A model generated the notes under the pieces. That model was not told the DNA's origin. It ran no database searches and worked only from the letters and a program-made list of their open reading frames with translations. A stretch of DNA of 64,000 nt from Niastella vici (GTDB lineage Bacteria > Bacteroidota > Bacteroidia > Chitinophagales > Chitinophagaceae), in NCBI RefSeq assembly GCF_002077945.1, contig NZ_LVYD01000066.1, positions 1 to 64,000 of the forward strand. Reading direction: 5' to 3'. This document shows, in pieces, positions 25,344 through 35,263 of this stretch; position 1 is the stretch's first letter, and every line of letters starts with the position of its first letter. The position numbers and the translations under genes are program-made.

Positions 25344-28300
25344 TCAATCGTGTCCCTGAACGTATTGCTGATATAACCAAACCCGCATCAAAGAAAGTAA
25401 TTGCTCTATATTTACAGGTTTGGCAATATAGTCGGACATGCCTGCTTCCAGACATTTCTCGCGATCGCCTTTCATAGCTTTGGCGGTTAAAGCCAATATC
25501 GGTAATTTATTGAACCGGCTGATTTTCCTGATTTCACGAGTGGCTTCGTATCCATCCATTTCAGGCATCATTACATCCATTAGAACGATATCTACATCTG
25601 CCTGTTCTTTTAATATCTTTATAGCTTCTTTTCCATTCTCTGCGGTAATGCACCGCATGCCATCTTCTTCAAGCGCTGTGGTAAGGGAAAAAATATTGCG
25701 TATATCATCATCTACGATCAGCACCTTCCTGTTTAACAGCACCTCGTCTGAATGGTGAAGATTTCTTATGATCTGCTGCTTTTCTTTAGGTAAATTTGAT
25801 TCTACCCGGTGTAAAAAAAGAATGGTTTCATCTAACAACCGTTCTTTTGAGTTAGCAGTTTTCAGCACTATTGAGTTGGCCAGTTTTTTCAAACGGGTTG
25901 TTTCTTCCCTGCTCAGTTCTTTTCCCGTATATACAATAATGGGCACCCTGTTCAAATCATCGCTTGCCTTTATCTTTTCAATCAGGTCAATACCGCTCAT
26001 ATCCGGTAATCCCAGGTCTATGATCACACAATCGAACCTTTCCTTCAGCATCAGCTCAAATGCTTCGTTGCCTGAATAGACAGAAGCTGATTTTACATCT
26101 CCGTTGCCAATCAGTTCGCGGATAGCGTTATTGTGTTCCTGGTTGTCTTCAACCACCAATAGTTTTTTTAACTTTTTCCTGATAAATTCCTCTATCCGTT
26201 CAAAAGCTATTTGCATAGCCGCCTTGTCAACCGGTTTCCTGATAAAATCAAAAGCGCCTAATTCAAGACTTTCAATACGCCGGTCGTACCCTGATATGAT
26301 CTGTACAGGTATATGTCTCAGGTCTGGATCATGTTTCAACTGCTTTAGTACTTCGGCACCATCCATTACAGGTAACTGCATGTCGAGGATAATGGCATCG
26401 GGCCGGTAATGCCGCGCCAGGCTTAACCCGGAATTGCCCTGCAGGGCAATAATGCCTTTGTAATTTCTTTCATTGACAAATTTCAGCAGCAAGGTGGCGA
26501 AATTTTCATCATCTTCAATGATCAGTACACTCCGGTCACTTTCACCAATTGTATACCGGTCGTCTTTTATGCTCTCAGGTAAACCAACTCCACTGCCGGG
26601 TTCCAATTGTACATCCCTGAATTTACCTGCCGGTTTTCCTGCTTTCTTTATTTCGATGCTTTTCCCGGGACGCTGGGCCAGCAGTGGATCAAATTTCAGG
26701 GGAATATAAAGGGTAAATGTACTGCCTTTCCCGTCTTCACTTTGCAGGTAAATATCGCCACCTAATGCATGCGCCAGCTCACGGCTGATGGAAAGCCCCA
26801 GGCCCGTACCGCCATATTTTCTTTTGGTTGAACCATCGGCCTGTTGAAAAGCCTGAAAAACAATATGCTGTTTATTTTCGGGTATGCCTATACCGGTGTC
26901 TGTTACCGAAAATGCCGCTACTTTATCAAAATTCAGCAGTTTACTTTCGCTGAATACATCGGCAGGAGTTATGATTTCCGTTTGTAAAATTACTTTGCCT
27001 CCCTTATCAGTGAATTTGAAAGCATTGGAAAGAAGGTTCCTGAGTATCTGTTCTACCCGTTGCCTGTCGGTACGTATTGTAGTACCGGATATTTCCTGCG
27101 AGCAAATAATTTCAAAGGCGATGGACCTGGCATTAGCTACTTCGGAAAACATCGCACACAGGTTTTGGGTAATACTGTTAAATGGTACATCACCAATTTC
27201 CAGTTCCATTCTTCCGGCTTCCACTTTTGAAAGATCGAGTATTTCATTAATGAGGTTCAGCAGATCGGTACCTGAATTATAAATATTCCGGGTGAGCTCT
27301 GTTTCTTTTTCTCCCAGTACCTGGTTCTTGTTTTCTGTCAATATTTGAGATAAGATGAGAATACTATTGAGTGGGGTTCGTAATTCGTGCGACATATTTG
27401 CCAGGAATTCCGATTTATACTTACTGGTTACTTCCAGTTCCCTGGCTTTGTTTTCCACTTCCATTTTGGCCGTTTCCAGTTTTTCTTTTTGCTCTTCCAG
27501 GAGGTTGGCCTTTTCTTCCAGCTCTTCGTTGCTTTGCTGTAATTCTTCCTGCTGAGTTTTCAATTCGGCTTCAGATTTTTCGAGCAGTTGTGTTTTCTCC
27601 TGCAGCACTTCATTGGTTTGCTTTAGTTCTTCCTGCTGCATTTCCAGCTCTTCTGCCTGGCGCTGGGTTTCTTCCAGCAATTCTTTCAGCCGGGTCCTTG
27701 ATTGGGATGAATTAAAAGCAATTCCGATATTCGTATTCACCAGATCGAGGAATTGCAGGTCAAGCTCTGAAAAATTGTGCACAGCGCCAATTTCAATAAC
27801 ACCTTTTACTTCGCCATCATATAAAAAGGGATAAACAACAATGTTTTTAGGCAAAGTATTACCGAGACTTGAATTGATCTTTGTATAATCGTCGGGAACC
27901 TGTTCAAAAATTATTGGTGTTTTCTCCAGTGCTGCCTGACCTACAAGCCCCTGACCGGTCAATATTTGATTCATATTTTCTTTTCTATGATGAAATGCAT
28001 AGCTGCCTGCCAGGTTCAGGTGCCCGTTTTCTGAAAGATAGATGCTGCCGACCTGCGCTTTCAAATATTTTGTAAGCTGGCTGATAACGGCCTTTGCCAA
28101 TTGGGGTATTTCCAATTCGCCCCGCATTTTGTCGTTTATTTCATTATTGCCACTGAGCAGCCAGGTACGGATCTCGTTTTCGTGCGATAATTTCTGCAGG
28201 TTGCTTTTCATATTATTCAGTGAAATGCCAAGCGAATCTGCCTCACTGCGCACCCGTACCACCGGGCTATAATCTCCTTTTCCGATAACTTCAGCCGCCT

Positions 28301-29477
28301 GCGCATATTCCTGGCTAACCTTTATCAACTGGTTGAAGGAATCGGCCAGGCTGCCAATTTCATCCTTTGAAGTAACCGGTACTGATAAATTTACTTCGCC
28401 CATCGTAAAACGGTCTGCAGTGTTCTTAATAAGCATAACCGATGAAACGATAGACCGGATGGTAATAAAAAGAAGCAATGCAATAAGCAACACAACCGCC
28501 AAAGCAATAATGAGGCTTCGGGTCATTGAACCTGAAATGGCTTCCAGTTTACTTTCCGCTGTGCGGCGGATCAGCAGATTGGAAGCATCCACTATCTCTT
28601 TAAGTGTATTAAGATACATGGTCCCATTGGTCCACCAGTCGTCAACAGAAAATGGAAACCTGGTAAAAACGGGTAGGTTATAAGCCGTATCGATCATTCC
28701 CAGTACCATTTTAATAGCCGGAGTTGTCATTTTCCGGTCGTACAGATCGGCCAGTTCATCGGGGGCACTATTGCGGAATTTTTCTAAATTAATTTCATAC
28801 TTTCCTTTTAACGCGGCAAATTCGGCGAACGAGTTCCTGTTAAACCCATTTAAGAGAATTGCTTCTTTTACGACTGCCCGCAACTGCCCATAAAATTCTT
28901 TGCCATATATCAAAAACATATGGGCTGCCAGTAAGTCCTTGACGTCAGCCTCGCGTGATGAACGAAAGGTTTTATCCAGCGCCTTAATTTTTTGAAAAAT
29001 AATACCTGCAAAAGCGTTTCTTATAGTTTCAGGATCTGTCTGCAGGGAATTAACTTCGGTTCGCAATGCAGAAAGGCTGTCCGGTGTGCTTAACCAGGCT
29101 GCATCATTTTTATCGATATTTATTAATTGTGTTAAACTGAAAATGGCGTTATCTGTTTTTTCACGCTGAGTAAACAATTCGCTCTTTTCTTCTTTACCCT
29201 TACCCAGCAGGTAGCTGATAGAATAACCTCGTTCCTGCTGTAACTGGTGTATTACAGTTGAAATGGCTTCTCCGGCCAGTACATTATTATATACATGTTT
29301 GATGCGGTCCCGGGCAGCGACCTCATTACGTATATTCTGCAGCAGGAAATAAAGCAGCGCTGCAAGCGGGATCAGCGAAATAAGGAGCAGTTTGCTCCGG
29401 ATAGAGAGGTTCTGTATAAAACGCATAATTAAAAGGGGGTCAGTTTCATGTATACGTTTTAAAAAGGTCGCATACAT
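25344..29477 (-). CDS. NIT-HAMP-GAF hybrid histidine kinase with three receivers
   Basis: 1377 residues; an internal ATG at 29426 (MRFIQNLSIRSKLLLIS) is the likelier start because the first helix follows at once. Order: TM1 (~28-47), a NIT-type nitrate/nitrite-sensing periplasmic domain (~55-310, with QLQQERGYSISYLLG), TM2 (~319-343), HAMP (~344-395) and GAF (~460-590). Then come a long Glu/Gln-rich coiled coil (~595-690), HisKA with H697 in [10 protein letters not shown] and HATPase with DTGIGIPE. Three receivers begin at VLIIEDDE, LLVVEDNQ and VLIVDDDI. The family architecture is known from Bacteroidota hybrid kinases. NIT domains sense nitrate or nitrite in some proteins; here the ligand is inferred only. 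Confidence 0.9.
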   Translation of the reverse strand: MYATFLKRIHETDPLLIMRFIQNLSIRSKLLLISLIPLAALLYFLLQNIRNEVAARDRIKHVYNNVLAGEAISTVIHQLQQERGYSISYLLGKGKEEKSELFTQREKTDNAIFSLTQLINIDKNDAAWLSTPDSLSALRTEVNSLQTDPETIRNAFAGIIFQKIKALDKTFRSSREADVKDLLAAHMFLIYGKEFYGQLRAVVKEAILLNGFNRNSFAEFAALKGKYEINLEKFRNSAPDELADLYDRKMTTPAIKMVLGMIDTAYNLPVFTRFPFSVDDWWTNGTMYLNTLKEIVDASNLLIRRTAESKLEAISGSMTRSLIIALAVVLLIALLLFITIRSIVSSVMLIKNTADRFTMGEVNLSVPVTSKDEIGSLADSFNQLIKVSQEYAQAAEVIGKGDYSPVVRVRSEADSLGISLNNMKSNLQKLSHENEIRTWLLSGNNEINDKMRGELEIPQLAKAVISQLTKYLKAQVGSIYLSENGHLNLAGSYAFHHRKENMNQILTGQGLVGQAALEKTPIIFEQVPDDYTKINSSLGNTLPKNIVVYPFLYDGEVKGVIEIGAVHNFSELDLQFLDLVNTNIGIAFNSSQSRTRLKELLEETQRQAEELEMQQEELKQTNEVLQEKTQLLEKSEAELKTQQEELQQSNEELEEKANLLEEQKEKLETAKMEVENKARELEVTSKYKSEFLANMSHELRTPLNSILILSQILTENKNQVLGEKETELTRNIYNSGTDLLNLINEILDLSKVEAGRMELEIGDVPFNSITQNLCAMFSEVANARSIAFEIICSQEISGTTIRTDRQRVEQILRNLLSNAFKFTDKGGKVILQTEIITPADVFSESKLLNFDKVAAFSVTDTGIGIPENKQHIVFQAFQQADGSTKRKYGGTGLGLSISRELAHALGGDIYLQSEDGKGSTFTLYIPLKFDPLLAQRPGKSIEIKKAGKPAGKFRDVQLEPGSGVGLPESIKDDRYTIGESDRSVLIIEDDENFATLLLKFVNERNYKGIIALQGNSGLSLARHYRPDAIILDMQLPVMDGAEVLKQLKHDPDLRHIPVQIISGYDRRIESLELGAFDFIRKPVDKAAMQIAFERIEEFIRKKLKKLLVVEDNQEHNNAIRELIGNGDVKSASVYSGNEAFELMLKERFDCVIIDLGLPDMSGIDLIEKIKASDDLNRVPIIVYTGKELSREETTRLKKLANSIVLKTANSKERLLDETILFLHRVESNLPKEKQQIIRNLHHSDEVLLNRKVLIVDDDIRNIFSLTTALEEDGMRCITAENGKEAIKILKEQADVDIVLMDVMMPEMDGYEATREIRKISRFNKLPILALTAKAMKGDREKCLEAGMSDYIAKPVNIEQLLSLMRVWLYQQYVQGHD

Positions 29478-29851
29478 GAGCAGGTGTAATAAAAACAGCT
29501 ACTAATGAGGCATTATTATTCTATAGGGAGTGATATAAGGGGGAGTTGCGGTTTATAATTAAATTTAATATAAAATATTTGAATCAACCGCCGATACGTG
29601 AAAAACACCTTTTTTTACTATTAATTTGGATTGTGAAAATATTGTACCTTGGAAGTAATACCGTAAATGTCACTTACGGCAACAGGATTTATTAAACGCC
29701 TTTAAAAATACTTCCGGCCTTATCGTTTCTATAATTATTCCGTTCTGTGAAATTTCTTTTTTTTCGGTTATGGTACTCACTTACATAGTAGCGCATCCTG
29801 GCCTGAAAAGATCATCCTTTTCAGGAAGAAAAGCTATTATTAGTATACACC
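29478..29851. promoter_or_regulatory. Intergenic region between divergent kinases with promoter-like element and hairpin
   Basis: The plus strand has TTTG at 29625-29628 and TACCTTGG at 29645-29652, similar to the Bacteroidota -33/-7 elements but with a short spacer. Just downstream, CCGTAA (29661-29666) and TTACGG (29674-29679) form a small hairpin. The 12-mer TACCTTGGAAGT recurs at about 32667. No coding sequence is present. Confidence 0.35.
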
Positions 29852-32131
29852 ATGCTTCTTAACAAAAAAGTTAATATTCTGATTGTTGATGATAAGGCAG
29901 GCAATCTCCTTGTCCTTGAACAGTTATTGTCAATGCCTGGTCGTGGATTTATCAGGGCTGCCAATGGCAGGGAGGCATTAAAAGTAGTTTTGAATAAAGA
30001 GGTTGACCTGATCATTCTTGACGTGCAAATGCCCGGTATGGATGGTTTTGAGGTGGCGCAGATGATAAAGACAAATAAACGCACCAGGGATGTGCCAATA
30101 ATTTTTGTGTCAGCCGAAAAAACGGAACGTCAGTTTGTAATGAAAGGTTATGAAGAAGGAGGCATTGATTATTTATATAAACCGCTTGATCCTGAAATTA
30201 CCAAAGTTAAAGTTGATGTATTACTTCAGCTGTACCTGCAAAAAAAAGAGTTAACTGAAAAAAATAAATATCTTGAAAAATATGCCTTGCTCATTAATAA
30301 TTCTGCCGACCTGATCTGTATATTAAGTGCTGATGGTTTGAAATTTGAGGAACTAAACAACGCTGTAACAGAAGTGCTGGGATACACTATTAATGAAATG
30401 AAGGGCACTTCGCTTTTGTATTATATTCCCGAAGAGGACCGGTTGAAAGTACAGAAGTTATGCAAAGAAAATAAAGAAAAGTTTTCTTTTGAAACAAGGG
30501 TTTATAACAAAAGCAGAGGAATAAAATGGTTAAACTGGAATATTGTAAATAAGAACCGCTGGTGGTTTGCCAATGCAAGAGATATCACAGATATAAAAGA
30601 GGTAGAAGAAATAAAAAATTACCTGGCAACTGTGGTTAAGCAATCCAATGAAGCGATCTATCTTCACAACCCTGATGGCAGGATCATTTCCTGGAATGAC
30701 GGAGCCGAAAGGATATATGGGTTTTCAGAAGCCGAAGCCCTGAACATGAAGATCTGGAACATTGTTCCTGAATACCTGCTGGCAGAAACACAGGAAGTGG
30801 TAAATCATATTTTCGAGGGCGCGGAAATTCAATCGCTCCAGACAAAACGCATCACAAAACGCGGAAAAATCATCGATGTATTGTTTTCAGCTTCTGTAAT
30901 GGTGGATGCGAACAACAACCTGAAGTCCATTGCTATAACAGAAATAGATATTACTGAACAGAAGCAGGCTGACGAGAAAATAAAACAACTGAATACAGAT
31001 CTTCAAAAAAATCTTTTACAGTTAAAGGAAAAGGAAGAACAGGTACAAACAATATTCAGGAATGCGCCTGATGCTGTGATTTTAATCGATGAGGATGGAA
31101 AGATCGTGAACTGGAATCCAAAAGCAGAAAGCATTTTTGGATGGACATCCGATGAGATTATGGGAAGTTTCCTTCATGAAACCATTATCCCGAAAAGGTT
31201 TCGTGCAGCACATGAAAACGGGTTGAAGCATTTCCTGAAAACAGGCGAGGGACAGGTTTTGAACAAACCTGTAGAATTGCCTGCCCTCAGGAAAGATAAT
31301 ACTGAATTTACTGCAGGAATAAGTATATCACCCACCATTGTAAAAGGAAAATATTATTTCATTGGGTTCATCAGCGATATTACTTACCGGAAAGAAGCAG
31401 AATCTGAAATAAAACAAAAAAATGAGCTTTTGGAAAACGCGGTAACGCAATTGAATCAGGTAAATAAAGAACTTGAATCATTTTCTTACTCCGTATCACA
31501 TGATCTTAGGGCTCCACTAAGAGCTTTAAGCGGCTTTTCTCAGATCCTGGAAGAAGAATTTACTAATTTAATGAATGATGAAGCCAGGCGCTTATTGAGT
31601 AAGATACAACATAATGCTCAAAGGATGGGAACACTCATTGACGATCTGTTGGCATTTTCAAAACTGGGGAAAAAGGAAGTACAAAAATCGCTGGTGAACA
31701 TGGAAGAAATGATTATAGAAATACTTGCTGATATTGAAAGCAACGCCTGCCATCTTTCCGCCATAACAGTCAACCAACTTCCCGCTGCCTATGCTGACCC
31801 ATCTTTACTTCGCCAGGTTTTGACCAATCTGATATCTAATGCTATTAAATATTCTTCCAAAGCCGTATCACCGAAAATTATTATCGGGGCCTTTGATGAA
31901 AATAATGAATGCATTTATTATGTACAGGACAATGGTGTAGGTTTCAGCATGGAATATGCCAACAAGCTATTTGGTGTTTTTCAACGTTTGCATAGTAATG
32001 AAGAATTTGAAGGGACCGGGGTTGGATTGGCGATTGTTCAACGCATTGTAACAAAACATGGAGGACATATATGGGCAAAAGGAGAACAGGGTGCCGGTGC
32101 AACGTTTTATTTTACTTTACCCAGGTCATAA
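29852..32131 (+). CDS. REC-PAS-PAS-PAS histidine kinase
   Basis: 759 residues without membrane segments. An N-terminal receiver (1-120, D57 in IILDVQMPGMDG) is followed by three PAS/PAC modules (~145-250, 265-380 and 395-515), a short coiled coil, HisKA with H550 in SHDLRAPLRALSG, and HATPase with DNGVGFSME and GTGVGLAIVQR. A receiver at the N-terminus of a kinase lets it be switched by another kinase, possibly the divergent NIT hybrid upstream. A single-domain regulator follows 26 nt downstream. This REC-PAS-kinase plus Rcp1-like regulator pair resembles phytochrome-type output systems. Confidence 0.9.
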   Translation: MLLNKKVNILIVDDKAGNLLVLEQLLSMPGRGFIRAANGREALKVVLNKEVDLIILDVQMPGMDGFEVAQMIKTNKRTRDVPIIFVSAEKTERQFVMKGYEEGGIDYLYKPLDPEITKVKVDVLLQLYLQKKELTEKNKYLEKYALLINNSADLICILSADGLKFEELNNAVTEVLGYTINEMKGTSLLYYIPEEDRLKVQKLCKENKEKFSFETRVYNKSRGIKWLNWNIVNKNRWWFANARDITDIKEVEEIKNYLATVVKQSNEAIYLHNPDGRIISWNDGAERIYGFSEAEALNMKIWNIVPEYLLAETQEVVNHIFEGAEIQSLQTKRITKRGKIIDVLFSASVMVDANNNLKSIAITEIDITEQKQADEKIKQLNTDLQKNLLQLKEKEEQVQTIFRNAPDAVILIDEDGKIVNWNPKAESIFGWTSDEIMGSFLHETIIPKRFRAAHENGLKHFLKTGEGQVLNKPVELPALRKDNTEFTAGISISPTIVKGKYYFIGFISDITYRKEAESEIKQKNELLENAVTQLNQVNKELESFSYSVSHDLRAPLRALSGFSQILEEEFTNLMNDEARRLLSKIQHNAQRMGTLIDDLLAFSKLGKKEVQKSLVNMEEMIIEILADIESNACHLSAITVNQLPAAYADPSLLRQVLTNLISNAIKYSSKAVSPKIIIGAFDENNECIYYVQDNGVGFSMEYANKLFGVFQRLHSNEEFEGTGVGLAIVQRIVTKHGGHIWAKGEQGAGATFYFTLPRS

Positions 32132-32157
32132 ACCATTAATCATTAATAATAAATATC

Positions 32158-32604
32158 ATGAACACTGGAAAAGTCGACATTATCCTTGTTGAAGATAATC
32201 CCGATGATGCAGAACTTGCCTTGCATGCGCTTAAGAAAAACAGGATTGCCAATTCTCTCATTCATTTAAAAGATGGAGAGGAAGCCCTTGATTACATTTT
32301 TTGCCGGGGACAATATGAAAAAAGAAATATCAGCGACCTTCCCAAAGTCATTCTGCTTGATATTAAAATGCCTAAGGTAGATGGCCTTGAAGTTCTTAAA
32401 AGAATTAAAGCCGATCCCGGTATCAGGACAATACCGGTAGTACTACTTACTTCTTCTAAGGAAGAGAAAGATATTGTGGAAAGCTATCAGTTGGGTGCAA
32501 ACAGTTATATAGTAAAGCCGGTGAATTTTGACAGTTTTGTGAAAGCAGTTTCTGATCTCGGGCTCTATTGGATGTTGCTTAATCATACACCAGGCCAGGG
32601 TTAA
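32158..32604 (+). CDS. Single-domain response regulator (Rcp1-like)
   Basis: 148 residues, only a receiver. It has [10 protein letters not shown] at the acidic pocket, phosphoacceptor D68 in [13 protein letters not shown]98/S99 in LLTSS and K120 in IVKPVNF. The extra loop [15 protein letters not shown] before the Asp is typical of Rcp1/CheY-like partners of bacteriophytochrome-type kinases. It follows the REC-PAS kinase by 26 nt and is the probable acceptor of its phosphate. No output domain is present, so it works by protein contact or as part of a phosphorelay. Confidence 0.9.
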   Translation: MNTGKVDIILVEDNPDDAELALHALKKNRIANSLIHLKDGEEALDYIFCRGQYEKRNISDLPKVILLDIKMPKVDGLEVLKRIKADPGIRTIPVVLLTSSKEEKDIVESYQLGANSYIVKPVNFDSFVKAVSDLGLYWMLLNHTPGQG

Positions 32605-32845
32605 AATATTCGGATTTTCCATTTTTTTTTTGCAGGATGTTCCATAATATAAAGGCGCTCGAAAGAGTATACCTTGGAAGTGAACTAAACAACGGCAAAT
32701 TATTATCTTTCAGATGCTAAAATGGTAGCTGAGTGTCGGTTTATTTGATCCTTAACGTACTGTTTTAACGGTAAATTTTAAGAAATCCAATTTCTTCTAT
32801 AAAAACTTTCAGATAACTCTCCTTGCTTCGAAAAACCACAGTAAA

Positions 32846-32880
32846 AGGGGGTGTGTCAAAGTCAGATGCACCCTCTTTTT
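32846..32880. terminator. Bidirectional terminator between convergent genes
   Basis: AGGGGGTGT (32846-32854) pairs with GCACCCTCT (32868-32876), with two G-T wobbles, and is followed by TTTTT on the plus strand. On the minus strand the hairpin is followed by TTTTAC. It sits between the single-domain regulator and the convergent hybrid kinase. Confidence 0.65.
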
Positions 32881-32881
32881 A

Positions 32882-35227
32882 TTAGGGTGCCTGACATACA
32901 GCGTTTTTTAGGTATTCGATTGTACATGCTATTTCATCCTTTAACGAACGATAAACCTCGCTCACTTCTTTAAACCTTTTGCCGTCTGCTAAAGACTCCA
33001 TTTGCCGGATTTTAGAAGCAGCATGAAGCATTTCCATTGTTAGTAGCGTGCCACGAAAATCATGACAGGCATCCTTAAACTCCTTTGTATTTTCCTTGCA
33101 TATTCCTGATTCTATAGCATGAAGGAAAGCAGGCAATTCAATGTTAAGCAATTCTATACATTTTAATACCTGTTTCTTGTCACCATCAAATTTTTCAAAT
33201 AAAAGCTCGCAATTTACACCTGTATTTTCATTGACCCTGTTAAGTACATCATTGAGGTAAGAATTTGTTTTATTAATACCTGCAATGATTTTTAACAGGT
33301 CCTTTATACGAACGGGTTTACTGATATAATCGTCCATACCCGCATTGAGACATTTTTCCCGATCCCCATCCATTGCATTGGCCGTAAGACCAATAATGAG
33401 TATATTCCCTCCGGTTAACGCTTCCGTTTGCCTGATTTTTTGGGTAGCTTCATATCCGTTCAAAACAGGCATTTGAACATCCATAAGCACCAGGTCATAT
33501 ACATTTTTGCTAACGGCTTTTATCGCTTCTTCCCCGTTTGGAGCTATAGTGACTTTATGACCTCTTTTAGTAAGCATACTTGAAGTAACCTCCTGGTTTA
33601 CCAGATTATCTTCTGCCAGTAATATATTAAGAGCTGCAGTCTGAACGAAAATTTCCGGATCAGTATTTTTTAAAGTTTTTGTATCCAAATATTTATTAAG
33701 AGATAAGTGTTGGGGGATACTAGCAATTTTCAGGATACTATCTAACAAATCTGACGGGCTAAACGGTTTTGAAAAAAACTCAGTCACTCCAAGACTAATA
33801 AAACGTTTACGGTCCTCTGCTTTTTGTGACATTGATGTAACAATAACATTGGTTGCCTTTAATTGGGCGTTTTTCCTGATAGCATTCACCAGGTCAAAGC
33901 CGTTCATTTCACCCGACAAAGAGATATCTAGCAGTATAAGGGGATATAGCCTCTGTTGCTCTAATCCCATTGATAATTCCATGAGTGCATCTTCGCCATT
34001 TGTAACACACACCGGATGCATCCGGAAATGCTTTACCATCTGCCGGATATACGCAGATGCGGTTTGGTTATCTTCCACTATAAGCACGGGCAGGCCATCT
34101 AAATTATTCACAGGGGTAATACAATACTGTTCCTTTGCAGGTTGAAGCTTCAATGGAATGGTGAAGTGAAAAATACTTCCCTGACCTTCTTTGCTTTCTA
34201 CCCAAATAGCGCCATCCATCATTTCAATCAGCCGTTTGGTAATAGCCAGTCCCAGTCCGGTGCCGCCATATTGCCGGGTCATTGAATTGTCGGCCTGGAT
34301 GAAATCTTCAAATATAGTCGATTGTTTGTCTTGAGGGATGCCGATACCGGTATCTGAAACGGCAAAATGGAAGGTCGCTACATCGTTAACTACAGCTCGC
34401 AATTCAATCCGGAGCATTACTTCTCCTTTCTCAGTAAATTTTATGGCATTTCCTATCAGATTAATCAATATCTGTTGAAGGCGAAGTAAATCTCCCATAA
34501 CAAGGTCCGGCATATCCTGTTCCAATCGCATGATAAATTCCAGGTTCTTTTCTGATGCTTTTAACGCCAATGCCTGTAAACATTTTGGAATTTCATCGTG
34601 CAAAGAAAATGGGGTGACAACCAGTTCCAATTTGCCGGAATCCATTTTGGAAAAATCGAGGATGTCATTGATCAAACTTAACAGCGACTCCGAGGACGAT
34701 TTTATAATCGTCAGGTATCGCAATTGTTCAGTAGAAAGTTCAGTTTCAAATGCCATATCTGTCATGCCTATAATGCCATTAAGCGGGGTCCGAATTTCAT
34801 GGCTCATGTTGGCCAGGAACTCGCTACGAATTTTTACGGCCTTTTCTGCTACCTCTTTTGCAAGGATCATTTCAGTTTCAAGTTGTTTTGTTTTTAATAT
34901 CTGGTCTTGCAGAAAAGAGATAATACTGATTAAATTATTTCTGGATGGATCAAAATGAAATGATTCAGCGGGAGCAAGCGAACGGATTACCTCTTTTAAT
35001 TTATTAACGGATTGAAAATGCACTTCATTTTGAAGCTGTAAGCGCTGTGTTGCTTCCTGGTATTCTTTTTCACTGATTGTAAAGGCATGATCAGAAATTC
35101 TTTTATCCCGCTCGAAAAGAGCATAGGAATTGCTGACCGTTGCCAGTAATTCCTGGATTTCTTTGTTTTCAAGGCTTTGCCTGGAAATTTTTCTGATTTG
35201 CTTTTCAAGTAATTTATGATATGTCAT
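32882..35227 (-). CDS. Soluble hybrid histidine kinase with two receivers and HPt
   Basis: 781 residues with no membrane segment or known sensor domain. The N-terminal ~60 residues (LLEKQIRKI…SDHAFTISEKEYQE) are shared with the next kinase. A coiled coil leads to HisKA with H143 in NMSHEIRTPLNGIIG. HATPase has DTGIGIPQD and TGLGLAITK. REC1 has D434 in ILLDISLSGEMNG, REC2 has D583 in LMDVQMPVLNG, and HPt has H722 in HDFRGTLL. All modules of a His-Asp-His-Asp relay are in one chain. It is third in a FIST-kinase-kinase operon, 36 nt after the previous gene, so the FIST protein probably provides the input. Confidence 0.9.
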   Translation of the reverse strand: MTYHKLLEKQIRKISRQSLENKEIQELLATVSNSYALFERDKRISDHAFTISEKEYQEATQRLQLQNEVHFQSVNKLKEVIRSLAPAESFHFDPSRNNLISIISFLQDQILKTKQLETEMILAKEVAEKAVKIRSEFLANMSHEIRTPLNGIIGMTDMAFETELSTEQLRYLTIIKSSSESLLSLINDILDFSKMDSGKLELVVTPFSLHDEIPKCLQALALKASEKNLEFIMRLEQDMPDLVMGDLLRLQQILINLIGNAIKFTEKGEVMLRIELRAVVNDVATFHFAVSDTGIGIPQDKQSTIFEDFIQADNSMTRQYGGTGLGLAITKRLIEMMDGAIWVESKEGQGSIFHFTIPLKLQPAKEQYCITPVNNLDGLPVLIVEDNQTASAYIRQMVKHFRMHPVCVTNGEDALMELSMGLEQQRLYPLILLDISLSGEMNGFDLVNAIRKNAQLKATNVIVTSMSQKAEDRKRFISLGVTEFFSKPFSPSDLLDSILKIASIPQHLSLNKYLDTKTLKNTDPEIFVQTAALNILLAEDNLVNQEVTSSMLTKRGHKVTIAPNGEEAIKAVSKNVYDLVLMDVQMPVLNGYEATQKIRQTEALTGGNILIIGLTANAMDGDREKCLNAGMDDYISKPVRIKDLLKIIAGINKTNSYLNDVLNRVNENTGVNCELLFEKFDGDKKQVLKCIELLNIELPAFLHAIESGICKENTKEFKDACHDFRGTLLTMEMLHAASKIRQMESLADGKRFKEVSEVYRSLKDEIACTIEYLKNAVCQAP

Positions 35228-35263
35228 AATTTCTTTAAGATCGAACCGGCTCTTTTAATATTT

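Noticed and set aside
32660-32700. Second TACCTTGGAAGT promoter-like element
   Set aside because: No plus-strand gene lies downstream before the terminator, so it probably is chance or a fossil promoter.
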